From contig CASFFX010000001.1 in NCBI GenBank assembly GCA_949294085.1, positions 1 through 64,000 on the forward strand: a DNA stretch of 64,000 nt. The letters run 5' to 3'. This DNA is from an uncultured bacterium. Its GTDB lineage: Bacteria; Elusimicrobiota; Elusimicrobia; Elusimicrobiales; Elusimicrobiaceae. This document shows positions 33,296 through 42,522 of this stretch, one piece after another. The position numbers were made by a program, and so were the translations under genes. Below the pieces are notes generated by a model. It saw nothing but the letters and a program-made list of their open reading frames with translations. It did no database searches and was not told the DNA's origin. The stretch's first letter is position 1. Each line of letters begins with the position of its first letter.

Positions 33296-36200
33296 TTAGC
33301 CTTCCGAAGCAATCAGGGCGTATCCGTCCACCTTGCCGTCGGCGTCTTTACAAGCGAAAACGTCCCAGCCCGTATCCTCATACAGGCCGTTTTCGTGCAG
33401 CAGGTCCATGCGCACCTGGAACGCATTGCCCGCGGCGGAATTTTCGGCCGCTTTGAACATTTGTTTGGACAAATCTTCGTTGCGGATGACTTCGTTGAAA
33501 AAATCCCGTCCCAAAATGTTATTGGAGCGCAGCCCCGTTACCGCCAAAAAGGGCTTGTTGACAAACGTAACCTGGTAGTCCAAGTCCAGCATGACGGCGG
33601 GCATTTCCACGTATTCCAGCGTGCGGGCCAGCGAGCGGGACGCTTCGCTGAGCATTTTGCCCGTTTGGCGCAGCTCTATCCGCAGGCTTAACAAGCGCGA
33701 CATAATGCCCATCAGCTCTTCCGCGCCCGCGCCGAAATCCTTTCGGGATTCGTGCGACGCAAAACACAGCGCTCCCTGCACTTTGCCCGCCACATACAGC
33801 GGCGCCGCAATCAGCGAGCCGAAGCCCTTTTCTTTATGCAGGCAGCGCACGCAGGCCGTATCGTCCAACAGGGGGAACATGACCACATTTCCGTCCGGCA
33901 CGTCCACCAGGCACTCTTCTACCGGGAACGTCATATAACGCTCCAGGTTAAAGTCGTTGGGGGTGGTGTAAATCACGTTGCTTTCTAGGCCCAGCTTTCC
34001 TTGGTCAAACCGAATAACCAGGCCCACATCGGCCGGGAATGTTTTTAAGCCAAACGCCAGAATTTTGTCCACTTGTTCGGTAATGGAAAGCCCCGGTTCG
34101 CTGGCCAGGCGGTAAAGCTCGTGGATTTTTTCGTCATAGGCGTGCCGTTCCGACACGTCTTTAATCCACAGCACCGCTTCGTCGCGGCCCGTAATGGGCG
34201 TAACGGTCGCTTCAAAATAGTGTACGGCGTCGTCTTGCTTCCAGGAGAAATCAAACCGCGTGCTGACGTTAATGGACAGGGCTTCTTTAATGGCAAACAG
34301 CGCCCGCCCCGCCGCTTCTTCCGACCAATAGCTTTCCGGCGTTTTATTCAAGAACAGCGCCCCCGCGCGCGTATTGTCCAAATACGGCAAATTGGAATAC
34401 ACTTCCAATACGCGGCCGTCGCTGTCGGTCTTTAGGTACAGGCCGGGCAGCGCCTGACGCACGCTGTTAAGCTCCTGGGCTTCTTTGGAATCTTTGGACA
34501 CTTCGTCCAATTCCTCGGACAAATCCCTCATCACCACCAGGGCCGCGTCTTTGCTGGGCAAATCCATGGCCGTCAGCACCACTTGCGCTTCAAAAGACGT
34601 TCCATCCTTTTTCCGTACCGACAGTCTAAAAGAGGCTTTCCCCTCCACCGCCAGTTCTTCCTGGGCGCGGTCCAGCACGTCTTTGCAATGTTTGTCGTCG
34701 TGGTTGCGGTCAAAGAACAAGTCTCTAAACGGCATATGCACCAGCTCGTCGTGCGAAAAGCCCAGCTTGCGCGCCAGGAATTTGTTGGATTGTTCAATAT
34801 GCCCAAAGCGGCCGTTTTCAAACAAGATGGAGAACACCACCCCGTCGGTCGCTTCCAACAAGGCGTTCAGCTGGGCGGAACGTTCTTCCAAAATTTTCAT
34901 AATCTGCCGGTGGAACGCCATATTGCGCAACACAAACAGATACCGTCCGTCCGCTTCTTTAATGGCGGTCAAACGCACGGCCGTATTTTCCAACCCGCTG
35001 GCCAGGTTAATGCGGTATTCGCGGTTGGCCAGCGAACCGTCCTGCTGCAAGGCCTTCAAGTCTTCTTCCAGCCGCGGCAGGGAATCGGCTTCAAACAGCA
35101 GCCGCAAATCCCGCCCGCGCAGTTCTTCCTCGCTCAGCTGGCAAAGCGAACAGAACAAATCATTAAACACTTCCATTTTCCAGTCTTTCCCGCACAGCAC
35201 ATACGGCTCGCTGTTGGGCAGGACCAGCATTTCTTCGGCCGATTTGCTAAGCACCATAGACGGCGGCGCCGGCGGCGTGGGCGTGCGCCGCACAAGCGGC
35301 TGCTTGGCAGGGGCCGGCGGCGTGGGCGGGCAGGGACCGTCTTTGCGTTCCAAGAACACGACGTAATCCGCCTCTACGCTGCCGTCTTTGGCATCGCGTT
35401 TGTTAATCGGCACAAAGCTCACGGAAAGCGGCATTTTGCCGCTGCCTTCTATGCGGCCGGGGAACAAGCGGGCGGCACGGTCAAAATCAAACACATACTC
35501 CATATGCGCCGGCTGTCCGGCCCGCAGCTGTTTGCGCGCCGCCAGCGAAACCGCCGGTTTGATGTACACGTTGCGGTAAAAATTCTTGTCCGCTTCGGTA
35601 AAGTGGAACAAGGTGCGGCAAGCTTCGTTCATCACGCTGATGTAACCCTTGTGCGTGAGGATAAACGCCGGCGTAACGCATTTTTCAAACGCGGCGCGGA
35701 AGCTTTCGCGCTCCATTTTTACGTCGCGCAGCATACGGTTGGCGCCGGTTACGTCGCGCACGAAGCACAGCACAATGCGCCGCCCCAAATACTTGGAAGC
35801 TACCGCCGCAAATTCCGTTTCCACTTCCGTTCCGTTTGCCTTCAGGAAATGCAGGTCAATGGCGGAGGAAGCATCGTCCGTTCCGGCCACCACCGCGTCG
35901 TATTTCTCTTTGAGGAACATACGGTGGTCTTCCGTTACCATATCCAAGATATTCTTTCCCGTTACTTCCGCCACGTCCTTGCAGCCCAAAATGCGGCACA
36001 GCGCGCGGTTGGCATAAATCACTTTGCTGTCTTCCAAAATTACAATGCCTTCGCGGGCATTTTCCACCAGCAGGGTGTTCTTGTCGCTCGCTTCGCGGAT
36101 TTGGCGCTCCATCTTGGTTTTGGCGGTAATATCTTCCGACACTACCAGCATACAGTTGGGGGTTCCGTCTGCATTAAACACCGGGGTTTTGACCGTATGC

Positions 36201-38365
36201 ATAATTTTTACGCCTTCGCTGGCGGTAGAAATCAATTCCTGCGGGATGTCCTGTTCCCGTTTGCTTTCAAACACGCGCAGGTCCGCCTCGCGCAAAAATT
36301 CGGCTTGGTCTTTATTGATGTCCGCCCGGTACGATGTGCGGCCGATGACTTCTTCCGCCTTGACGCCGAACAAATCCTCGCTTTTGCGGTTCCACAAGAT
36401 GTATTTCCCGTCGTAATCCTTGACGGACAGCGAAACCGGCAGGTTGTTGATGACCGTCTGCAGGAAGTTTTTGGCGTCTATGATGGCTTTTTCCTGCGCT
36501 TTCTTTTGGGTAATGTCTTCGGCCACCGTCAGCACCATAAACGGCTTGCCTTCTTTATCAAACACGGGGGCCTTGATTAAATGCAGCAACATCCGGTCGC
36601 CCCGCAGCGTGGTGTACCACTCCTCCGGGAATTCCACCATTTTTCCATCGCGGAAGATGGCTTTTTCGCGCTGACCGTAAAAATCGTCATTGGATTGGTA
36701 TTCCGTTTCGTCCGGGAACAATTCGTGCGCCCGGCGGTTGATGAACGAAAGCTTGTCGTCCTGTTTGCGGGCGTAAATGGCCACCGGCACCTGATCCAAC
36801 AGCGTTTGCAGGAAATTTTTGGTTTCTATCAACGTGCGTTCCTGCTCTTTCTTTTCGGTAATGTCCTCCACCAGCGTTACGACAAACGGGGATTCCCCTT
36901 CCGTGCTGGGAACAGGCACTTTTACCATATGCAGCAGTTTCTTTTCGCCGGAGCCGGTAATGTATTCTTCTTCCGGGATGTCCAACGCTTTGCCGCTGGA
37001 AAGCACTTGCTGTTCCCGCGTCAGATAGCCTTGTACCTGTTCGGGCGTTTCATGCGGCAGGGAGCCGGTAGCGTCAAACGCTTCGCCGGAGATTTCGCCG
37101 AAAATCGTTTCACACCGTTTGTTACGCAGCAGCATGCGTCCGTCCGCCGCGCGCGCATACAAGCCAATGGGGGCGTTTTGCACAATGGCCGACAAGAAGT
37201 TGTTAGCCCGGGCAATTTCTTTTTCCTGGCGGTAGCGGTCCGTGATGTCCTCCACGATAGACAGCACCAACGGTTTCGGGCCGGCATCCATCAGCGGCAC
37301 TTTAATCATATGGATAATTTTTTCATTACCTTCGTGGTCCACATACACTTCGTCGGGATAATCTTTGATTTTTCCTTCTTGCAGCACCTGCTGCTCGCGC
37401 GTGCGGTGAAATTTTACGTCTTCGGCATTTTGGTGCGGGTGCGGCTTGTTGACGCATTTCACGTCCGTTTCGCCCAGCACTTTCATACTTTGGCGGTTGA
37501 AAAAAGTCATCTGATTATCGCAATCGCGCGTGTAAAGGCCCAGCGGCACGTTGTCCAGCACGGCCCGCAGCAGCATACGGTTCTGCAGCAAATCCTGCTC
37601 GTAACGCTGGCGCATGGTTACGTCTTCATACACGGTTAAAATGGCCTGGTCTTTGCCGTTTTCCGCCGGGGAGAATACTTTGCTGACCGACAAAGTGCGG
37701 TCCTCCCCCTTGGCGTTTTTATACGACAACAGCACATTTTCCCGGGCGTGCTGTTTGGTGCGCACGTCCCCGTCCAGGCGCCGCACCGAGGCCACGATTT
37801 CCTTGGGCAAAAAATCATACACCGGCCGCCCCTGCACCTCCTGCGCCTTAAAGCCAAACATTTTTTCGGCCTGGGCGTTCCACAAAGTGCAGGCGCCGCC
37901 CAAATTTTGCACCGTTACCGGCACGGGATAGTGGTCTATCACCGAGCGGAGAAAATCTTTTTCGGCATTTAACTGCTTAAAATGCGGCACCGCTTCCAGC
38001 GTAAGCATAATAAAAGGCGTCTGCGCCAAGAACCGCGCCCCCGTACTGACGTACACCGCGTCGGCATCACGGTTGACCAGCTGGAGAATTACTTTATGGG
38101 CGTCTTTATCTTCGGCCATGGCACGCACCTGCGGCATGGTGAGCCCCAGCCGCTCCACCCCGGACCCGTTCAGGGCCGACAGCTCCATATGCAGCACCTG
38201 GGCCGAGGCTTCGTTGGCAAAAACGATTTTTCCCGTAGCGTTTAGCAAAAGCACCGCCGTAGGAAATTGCTGCAAAAAAGCCAACATCTGCGGAGAAAGC
38301 GCCTTAATAACAACGGCGGAAGGAGTATTTTTTTTGGAAAAAAACGAAAAAAAGTGATTGGTCAT
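33296..38365 (-). CDS. Giant soluble multi-PAS/GAF protein without output domain
   Basis: 1689 residues from ATG 38365 (AGGGGAT upstream); further 5' codons in this frame lack a ribosome site. By eye it holds eleven PAS-like units (about 23-130, 137-250, 260-375, 387-503, 513-620, 632-747, 762-872, 888-1005, 1040-1150, 1160-1282, 1296-1405), a GAF domain (about 1412-1565, with a Cys-x2-Cys at 1505/1508) and a final PAS (1575-1689): twelve PAS in all. Units 3-6 are close relatives joined by VEDIT...E...NFL helices. A Pro-rich linker sits at 1010-1040. There is no transmembrane segment, HisKA/HATPase, GGDEF, EAL, receiver or MCP domain. It is probably a cytosolic ligand-sensing scaffold that signals through a partner protein. 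Confidence 0.85.
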   Translation of the reverse strand: MTNHFFSFFSKKNTPSAVVIKALSPQMLAFLQQFPTAVLLLNATGKIVFANEASAQVLHMELSALNGSGVERLGLTMPQVRAMAEDKDAHKVILQLVNRDADAVYVSTGARFLAQTPFIMLTLEAVPHFKQLNAEKDFLRSVIDHYPVPVTVQNLGGACTLWNAQAEKMFGFKAQEVQGRPVYDFLPKEIVASVRRLDGDVRTKQHARENVLLSYKNAKGEDRTLSVSKVFSPAENGKDQAILTVYEDVTMRQRYEQDLLQNRMLLRAVLDNVPLGLYTRDCDNQMTFFNRQSMKVLGETDVKCVNKPHPHQNAEDVKFHRTREQQVLQEGKIKDYPDEVYVDHEGNEKIIHMIKVPLMDAGPKPLVLSIVEDITDRYRQEKEIARANNFLSAIVQNAPIGLYARAADGRMLLRNKRCETIFGEISGEAFDATGSLPHETPEQVQGYLTREQQVLSSGKALDIPEEEYITGSGEKKLLHMVKVPVPSTEGESPFVVTLVEDITEKKEQERTLIETKNFLQTLLDQVPVAIYARKQDDKLSFINRRAHELFPDETEYQSNDDFYGQREKAIFRDGKMVEFPEEWYTTLRGDRMLLHLIKAPVFDKEGKPFMVLTVAEDITQKKAQEKAIIDAKNFLQTVINNLPVSLSVKDYDGKYILWNRKSEDLFGVKAEEVIGRTSYRADINKDQAEFLREADLRVFESKREQDIPQELISTASEGVKIMHTVKTPVFNADGTPNCMLVVSEDITAKTKMERQIREASDKNTLLVENAREGIVILEDSKVIYANRALCRILGCKDVAEVTGKNILDMVTEDHRMFLKEKYDAVVAGTDDASSAIDLHFLKANGTEVETEFAAVASKYLGRRIVLCFVRDVTGANRMLRDVKMERESFRAAFEKCVTPAFILTHKGYISVMNEACRTLFHFTEADKNFYRNVYIKPAVSLAARKQLRAGQPAHMEYVFDFDRAARLFPGRIEGSGKMPLSVSFVPINKRDAKDGSVEADYVVFLERKDGPCPPTPPAPAKQPLVRRTPTPPAPPSMVLSKSAEEMLVLPNSEPYVLCGKDWKMEVFNDLFCSLCQLSEEELRGRDLRLLFEADSLPRLEEDLKALQQDGSLANREYRINLASGLENTAVRLTAIKEADGRYLFVLRNMAFHRQIMKILEERSAQLNALLEATDGVVFSILFENGRFGHIEQSNKFLARKLGFSHDELVHMPFRDLFFDRNHDDKHCKDVLDRAQEELAVEGKASFRLSVRKKDGTSFEAQVVLTAMDLPSKDAALVVMRDLSEELDEVSKDSKEAQELNSVRQALPGLYLKTDSDGRVLEVYSNLPYLDNTRAGALFLNKTPESYWSEEAAGRALFAIKEALSINVSTRFDFSWKQDDAVHYFEATVTPITGRDEAVLWIKDVSERHAYDEKIHELYRLASEPGLSITEQVDKILAFGLKTFPADVGLVIRFDQGKLGLESNVIYTTPNDFNLERYMTFPVEECLVDVPDGNVVMFPLLDDTACVRCLHKEKGFGSLIAAPLYVAGKVQGALCFASHESRKDFGAGAEELMGIMSRLLSLRIELRQTGKMLSEASRSLARTLEYVEMPAVMLDLDYQVTFVNKPFLAVTGLRSNNILGRDFFNEVIRNEDLSKQMFKAAENSAAGNAFQVRMDLLHENGLYEDTGWDVFACKDADGKVDGYALIASEG

Positions 38366-38526
38366 AAATCCCCTGTCGGACATAAAAAAATAACGACACG
38401 GATATATCTTAATAAATTCCGTCCGCCCTTGCAACATAACAGGGGAACGCGCACGTCCGCGTGCGTACGGGCGGACCGTCTAACCCTTTTTTAGTGCTAG
38501 CAAACGGAGAAAGTCCGCCCAAATTT

Positions 38527-38534
38527 GCTACGAT
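38527..38534 (+). promoter_or_regulatory. Extended -10 of the 38551 gene
   Basis: TG-C-TACGAT preceded by TT, 16 bp before the ATG. Confidence 0.6.
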
Positions 38535-38550
38535 AAAAAAAGAGGGTTTT

Positions 38551-39135
38551 ATGATTCAAAAATACTTTTGTTCCTTGTTGCTGGTGTGCGCCACCGCGGG
38601 CGTCCTGTGCGCGGCGGCCAGCGATTACAAACCGCAAACCGTCCGTCAGGAGCCGCAATACCTCTCCACCGACCCGGCCCTGGTGGAGGACACCTGCCCC
38701 GGCAACAATATTTTACAGCGTTTTACCTGCACCAAAAATCAGCGGCCCGGGTTTTCCTGCTTTGACGTGTACATCGTGCAGGGCGACCCCATTGACGCCG
38801 AACGCTATACCCTGCTGGACCAAACCTTGACGGTGGAGCAATCTTCCGCCGAGCCGCGCTGCACGTTTGACGATGATATGACGTGCGAAAACTTTTTAAG
38901 CGCGCTGAATTTTAACCTAGATTTTTCGTGGTTTATTGCCAATTTTCCTTCTTCGTCTTTTCCGCAGTGCGGCAAAACCTATTCCTGCACCCGCATTGCC
39001 TGCCTTAGGCCGCTTCCGCCGGCGGAAGACGGATCCCCCCGCGCCCAAAAACTCTCCTGCGTGTTTAAGAAAAATCAAACTTTCTTTTTGGGTACCGAAC
39101 TTTCCTGCCAAAACAAAAACGATCCCCGCCCGTAA
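38551..39135 (+). CDS. Secreted Cys-rich protein of unknown function
   Basis: 194 residues. GAGGG precedes ATG 38551. Signal peptide (1-22, ending VLCAAAS). The mature chain has about a dozen cysteines spread over its length, suggesting disulfide bonds in the periplasm or outside. No known domain is recognised. The next gene begins 38 bp on with its own -10 element, so it is probably a separate unit. Confidence 0.7.
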   Translation: MIQKYFCSLLLVCATAGVLCAAASDYKPQTVRQEPQYLSTDPALVEDTCPGNNILQRFTCTKNQRPGFSCFDVYIVQGDPIDAERYTLLDQTLTVEQSSAEPRCTFDDDMTCENFLSALNFNLDFSWFIANFPSSSFPQCGKTYSCTRIACLRPLPPAEDGSPRAQKLSCVFKKNQTFFLGTELSCQNKNDPRP

Positions 39136-39158
39136 CTTCCGTTTTGAACGCCTCAAAT

Positions 39159-39167
39159 TGGTATAAT
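39159..39167 (+). promoter_or_regulatory. Extended -10, leaderless start of the DUF1189-que/fol operon
   Basis: TG-G-TATAAT ends exactly 6 nt before ATG 39174, and no Shine-Dalgarno is present. Confidence 0.65.
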
Positions 39168-39173
39168 GAAAAT

Positions 39174-39914
39174 ATGCTTTGGGCACATTTCAAAACTATT
39201 TTTTCGTTTCGGGTTTATCACCGGCTGGCTTTTGCTTCGGGAAGGCAGATGGTGGGCTTTGGCATTTATTTGTTTTTTCTGTCCACCCTCGTGTTTTACT
39301 TCTTTTCCAATGCGTATATACAGGACAATCTGCCGGTACTGCTTAAAAACTTTCCGCAGGTTACGTTTGAAAAAGGCGTGCTGACCGCCCCGGCGCAGCC
39401 CGTGTCCGTCAGCGTGCCGCAAAGCGATTTTAAGCTGGTGTTTGACGCGTCCTGCCCCGTGCCGCCAAGCGGCGAAGAAATGCTGAAAACGAACACCCTC
39501 CTGCAAGTTTGCAAAGACACCGTCTATATGCCTTCTTCCGGCGGGGTACAGCAGCAAAAATTGCCGGAGTCGTTTTCGTTTGTGTCGTCGCAGGAAAATT
39601 TGGCCAAACAGCAAGATTCCTTGGCCGCCGCGCTGGGAGCGGTGGCGTTTTTGACCTCTCTTTTTGTAATTCCGATGATGATGCTGTTTGGGTTTTGCGT
39701 AGCCGGGGCCACGGGGCTGTTTTTCAAAATGCTTTATCGGTCGTCCGTGCCGCGCAAGCTGGTGCTCAAGTGGGCGTTCTTTATGCTGGGCCCGCTGAGC
39801 GCGCTGTGGTACGTGCGGCTGTGGTATCCGATTCCGCTGTTCACGTTTGCGCAAGTGATTTTATGCGTCATCTATATGCAGCAAATTTTTAACACCTTGC
39901 CCGAGGAGAGATAA
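39174..39914 (+). CDS. DUF1189-like membrane protein
   Basis: 246 residues from ATG 39174. One N-terminal membrane helix (about 27-48), an extracytoplasmic domain of about 120 residues, then three C-terminal helices. This topology and the FRVYHRLAF start match the DUF1189 family of bacterial membrane proteins; function unknown. The -10 position suggests leaderless initiation here, rather than at the in-frame ATG at 39144, which lies before the -10. Its stop abuts the queD start, so it heads the pterin operon, though the reason is unclear. Confidence 0.72.
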   Translation: MLWAHFKTIFSFRVYHRLAFASGRQMVGFGIYLFFLSTLVFYFFSNAYIQDNLPVLLKNFPQVTFEKGVLTAPAQPVSVSVPQSDFKLVFDASCPVPPSGEEMLKTNTLLQVCKDTVYMPSSGGVQQQKLPESFSFVSSQENLAKQQDSLAAALGAVAFLTSLFVIPMMMLFGFCVAGATGLFFKMLYRSSVPRKLVLKWAFFMLGPLSALWYVRLWYPIPLFTFAQVILCVIYMQQIFNTLPEER

Positions 39915-40259
39915 ATGCTTATCAAGTTAATCCGTTCCTTCAGTTCCGCACACCGCCTGCCGCATTATGACGGCCCCTGCCACCAGCTGCACGGGCATAC
40001 CTGGAAAGCCGTTTTTGTGATAGAGGGCACCGTCCGCCCCGACGGTATGGTGTGCGATTTCAAAGTCATCAAAAAATTGCTGGACGAAAATTTGCCCGAC
40101 CACCAATTCCTCAACGATTGGGTGGAAAACCCGACCGCCGAAAATTTGGCTCAGTTTCTGTTTCAAAAAATCGGTGCGCAGCTGGCCCAGAAAAATTTGA
40201 AACTGAAAACGCTGGAAATTTGGGAGAGCGACAATGCCGCAGCCATCGTGGAAGGTTAA
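39915..40259 (+). CDS. queD: 6-carboxy-5,6,7,8-tetrahydropterin synthase
   Basis: 114 residues. Zinc ligands His13, His26 and His28 (in SSAHRL and HGHTW), catalytic Cys22 (C-xxx-HGH, the QueD/PTPS-I type), GMVCDF and the C-terminal Glu in LEIWES are all present. It converts dihydroneopterin triphosphate to 6-carboxytetrahydropterin, the first committed step of queuosine/7-deazaguanine synthesis. GGAGAG in the end of the upstream gene serves as ribosome site. It overlaps queE by 26 nt. Confidence 0.94.
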   Translation: MLIKLIRSFSSAHRLPHYDGPCHQLHGHTWKAVFVIEGTVRPDGMVCDFKVIKKLLDENLPDHQFLNDWVENPTAENLAQFLFQKIGAQLAQKNLKLKTLEIWESDNAAAIVEG

Positions 40260-40827
40260 CGAAATTTTTTACTCCATCCAAGGCGAAGGCAAACATACGG
40301 GGATGCCTGCCATATTTGTGCGTTTGGCGGGGTGCTCCATGCATTGCCCGTTCTGCGACACCCAATACGCCGCACGCGACGGGAAAGAAACCGACGCTCC
40401 GGCCTTGCTGCAGGCCCTGGCCGCTTGGCCGGCCAAAACGGTAATTATTACCGGCGGCGAACCGACCGAACAAAACCTGCCCGCGCTGATTGCCGTATTG
40501 AAAGAGGCCGGATACCAAGTGCATTTGGAAACCAACGGCGCGCGGGATACCGACGTAAGCCGTGCAGATTTTGTATGCGTATCCCCCAAGCGCTACGTCA
40601 GCCCGGAAATGCTGAAAAAAGCCGACGTCATCAAAATCGTCGTCGGGCAAGAGACGGACTTGGACGACTTGCAAAAATATTATGCGTACGAAAACGCCAA
40701 AACTCAAATTTATTTGCAGCCCGAAAGCAACAAACAGGAGAACATTGACCTATGCGTAAAACTGTTAAAAAATCATCCCTCCGCCCGGCTAAGCCTGCAA
40801 ACGCACAAGCTGGCAAACATACGGTAA
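40234..40827 (+). CDS. queE: 7-carboxy-7-deazaguanine synthase
   Basis: 197 residues. Radical-SAM cysteines in CSMHCPFC (Cys34, 38, 41), FYSIQGEG at the N-terminus and the TGGEPTEQ motif identify QueE. It rearranges the QueD product to 7-carboxy-7-deazaguanine using SAM and a [4Fe-4S] cluster. The gene overlaps queD upstream and folE downstream (76 nt), so the three are tightly coupled. QueC and QueF are not in this window. Confidence 0.94.
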   Translation: MPQPSWKVNEIFYSIQGEGKHTGMPAIFVRLAGCSMHCPFCDTQYAARDGKETDAPALLQALAAWPAKTVIITGGEPTEQNLPALIAVLKEAGYQVHLETNGARDTDVSRADFVCVSPKRYVSPEMLKKADVIKIVVGQETDLDDLQKYYAYENAKTQIYLQPESNKQENIDLCVKLLKNHPSARLSLQTHKLANIR

Positions 40828-41372
40828 GCGAAGAAAAAATTTTAAGCAACCTGCGCGAAATCTTGGCCTATATCGGCGATGATCCCTCCCGCGAAGGGCT
40901 GCTGGAAACGCCGGCCCGCATTGTGCGCAGCTGGAAAAAACTTTTTGGCGGCTACCAAATGAAACCGCAGGACGTATTAAAAACCTTTACCGAAGGTTCC
41001 TGCGAAGAAATGGTGGTGCTGAAAGACATTGAATTTTACTCCACCTGCGAACATCACCTGCAGCCGTTTTTCGGCACGATCAGCATCGGCTATCTGCCCA
41101 AGGGGCGTGTGTTGGGCATTTCCAAACTGGCGCGGCTGGTGGAAGTGTTTGCGCGCCGGCTGCAAATCCAGGAAAAACTGGTGGCGCAAATTGCCGACAG
41201 CCTGATGGACACCCTGCAACCGCACGGCGTGATGGTGGTGTGCAAAGCCAAACACATGTGCATCAGTTCGCGCGGCATTGAAAAACACAACGCCGTTATG
41301 GTAACGAGCGCCATCCGCGGCGCCTTCAAAAAAATGGAAGTGCGCAGCGAATTTTTGGAAATGATTAAATAA
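40752..41372 (+). CDS. folE: GTP cyclohydrolase I
   Basis: 206 residues. Zinc ligands Cys99, His102 (CEHHLQPF) and Cys170 (HMCISSRG), and the GLLETPARI and GISKLARLV segments define type I FolE. It converts GTP to dihydroneopterin triphosphate, feeding both queuosine (QueD) and folate. The ATG at 40752 lies inside queE with AGGAGA upstream; the basic N-terminal 25 residues are an extension to the conserved core. Confidence 0.95.
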   Translation: MRKTVKKSSLRPAKPANAQAGKHTVSEEKILSNLREILAYIGDDPSREGLLETPARIVRSWKKLFGGYQMKPQDVLKTFTEGSCEEMVVLKDIEFYSTCEHHLQPFFGTISIGYLPKGRVLGISKLARLVEVFARRLQIQEKLVAQIADSLMDTLQPHGVMVVCKAKHMCISSRGIEKHNAVMVTSAIRGAFKKMEVRSEFLEMIK

Positions 41373-41377
41373 ACCTT

Positions 41378-42175
41378 ATGGCAAAACCGCTTTTAATGGG
41401 CATCGTCAACGCGACGCCCGATTCGTTTTACGACGGGAACCCGCAAAATAATCTCCCCACCTTGCTGGCCAAATGCCAAGATTATTTGGCGTCCGGTGCC
41501 GACTGGTTGGACATTGGCGGAGAATCCACCCGTCCCCAGGCAACCCCCGTTTCGGCCGACGAGGAAATGGCCCGCGTACTGCCCTTAATCCGGGCGGCAC
41601 GGCAAAAATGGCCGCAGGTGCCCCTGTCGCTGGATACGGTCAAAATTTCGGTGGCGCGGGAAGGGTTAAAAGCGGGCGTCCAGCTGATTAACGACGTGAG
41701 CGGTACGCCGGACCCCGAAATGTTCCGCCTGGTGCGGGATTTTAAGGCGCAGCTTGTGATTATGCACACCCGCGGCACGCCGCAAACCATGCAAACGATG
41801 ACCGAATATTCCGACTTGCTGGAGAACATAAAATCGTTTTTGGCCGGCAAAATACAGCAGGCCGTCTCCTGCGGGCTGACCAAGGAAAACCTCCTGATAG
41901 ACGTGGGCTTTGGCTTTGCCAAAACCCGCGAGCAAAATTACGAGCTGTTGAAACATCTGTCGTTTTTTAAGGATCTGGGCGTGCGGCTGTTGGTCGGGCT
42001 GTCGCGCAAAACTTTTTTGGCCCAAAAGCGGGAGCTGCCCCCCAAACGCAAAGCCCAAACGCTGGCCGCCAATTTGGTGGCCTTGCAGGGCGGGGCCGAC
42101 ATCCTGCGTGTGCACGACGTAAAAGAAACGCGCAAAATAATGGATTTTTATCAAGAATTGGAGGCTGCCAAATGA
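41378..42175 (+). CDS. folP: Dihydropteroate synthase
   Basis: 265 residues forming a TIM barrel. NATPDSFYDG, DIGGESTRP, LSLDTVK, NDVSG and the C-terminal RVHDVKET are the classic FolP motifs. It joins 6-hydroxymethyl-dihydropterin diphosphate to p-aminobenzoate and is the target of sulfonamides. It begins 5 bp after folE, and its stop overlaps the next start as ATGA. Confidence 0.95.
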   Translation: MAKPLLMGIVNATPDSFYDGNPQNNLPTLLAKCQDYLASGADWLDIGGESTRPQATPVSADEEMARVLPLIRAARQKWPQVPLSLDTVKISVAREGLKAGVQLINDVSGTPDPEMFRLVRDFKAQLVIMHTRGTPQTMQTMTEYSDLLENIKSFLAGKIQQAVSCGLTKENLLIDVGFGFAKTREQNYELLKHLSFFKDLGVRLLVGLSRKTFLAQKRELPPKRKAQTLAANLVALQGGADILRVHDVKETRKIMDFYQELEAAK

Positions 42176-42522
42176 CGCAAATTTACCTCACGCAATGCGG
42201 CCGTTTTACCGCCCGGCACGGGCACGACGGTACGCTCAACGAAGTCATACATCAGCACACATTTCATTATGAAGTTACGTTTTACGGGCCCATTAACGGC
42301 GAAGGGTACTTGCTGGATTTCCGCCAATTGGCCGACACGTTCAAAAAAGAGCTGGAATCCCATTTGGACGGAAGCGATTTGGGCACTTTTTTGCCGCGCC
42401 CCACGACTGAAGCGCTGTGCGTGTGGATCTACAACCGCTTGAAAGAACGCCTGCCGCACCTTTACTCCGTCAAAGTAGCCGAAGAGCCGGACCGCTGGGT
42501 GGAATACCGAGGCGACAAATAA
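42172..42522 (+). CDS. PTPS-family paralogue, probable PTPS-III replacing FolB
   Basis: 116 residues. A second PTPS-fold protein with the zinc histidines kept (His16, His27, His29) and the GYLLDFRQL segment, but the QueD Cys is absent. Instead Glu24 lies at E-x2-HQH. Known PTPS-III enzymes carry Glu in place of the catalytic Cys and cleave dihydroneopterin triphosphate directly to 6-hydroxymethyl-dihydropterin, bypassing dihydroneopterin aldolase (FolB). The position between folP and folK, with no folB in the operon, fits that role. GGAGG precedes the ATG; it overlaps both neighbours. Confidence 0.82.
   Translation: MTQIYLTQCGRFTARHGHDGTLNEVIHQHTFHYEVTFYGPINGEGYLLDFRQLADTFKKELESHLDGSDLGTFLPRPTTEALCVWIYNRLKERLPHLYSVKVAEEPDRWVEYRGDK

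Noticed and set aside
34583..36580. 665-codon open frame on the plus strand
   Set aside because: It lies antisense within the PAS-repeat gene; GC-rich codons opposite a real gene often leave long shadow frames, and the translation shows no domain.
39144..39173. Earlier ATG (39144) for the DUF1189-like gene
   Set aside because: It lies upstream of the -10 element (39162-39167), so it would not be in the transcript.
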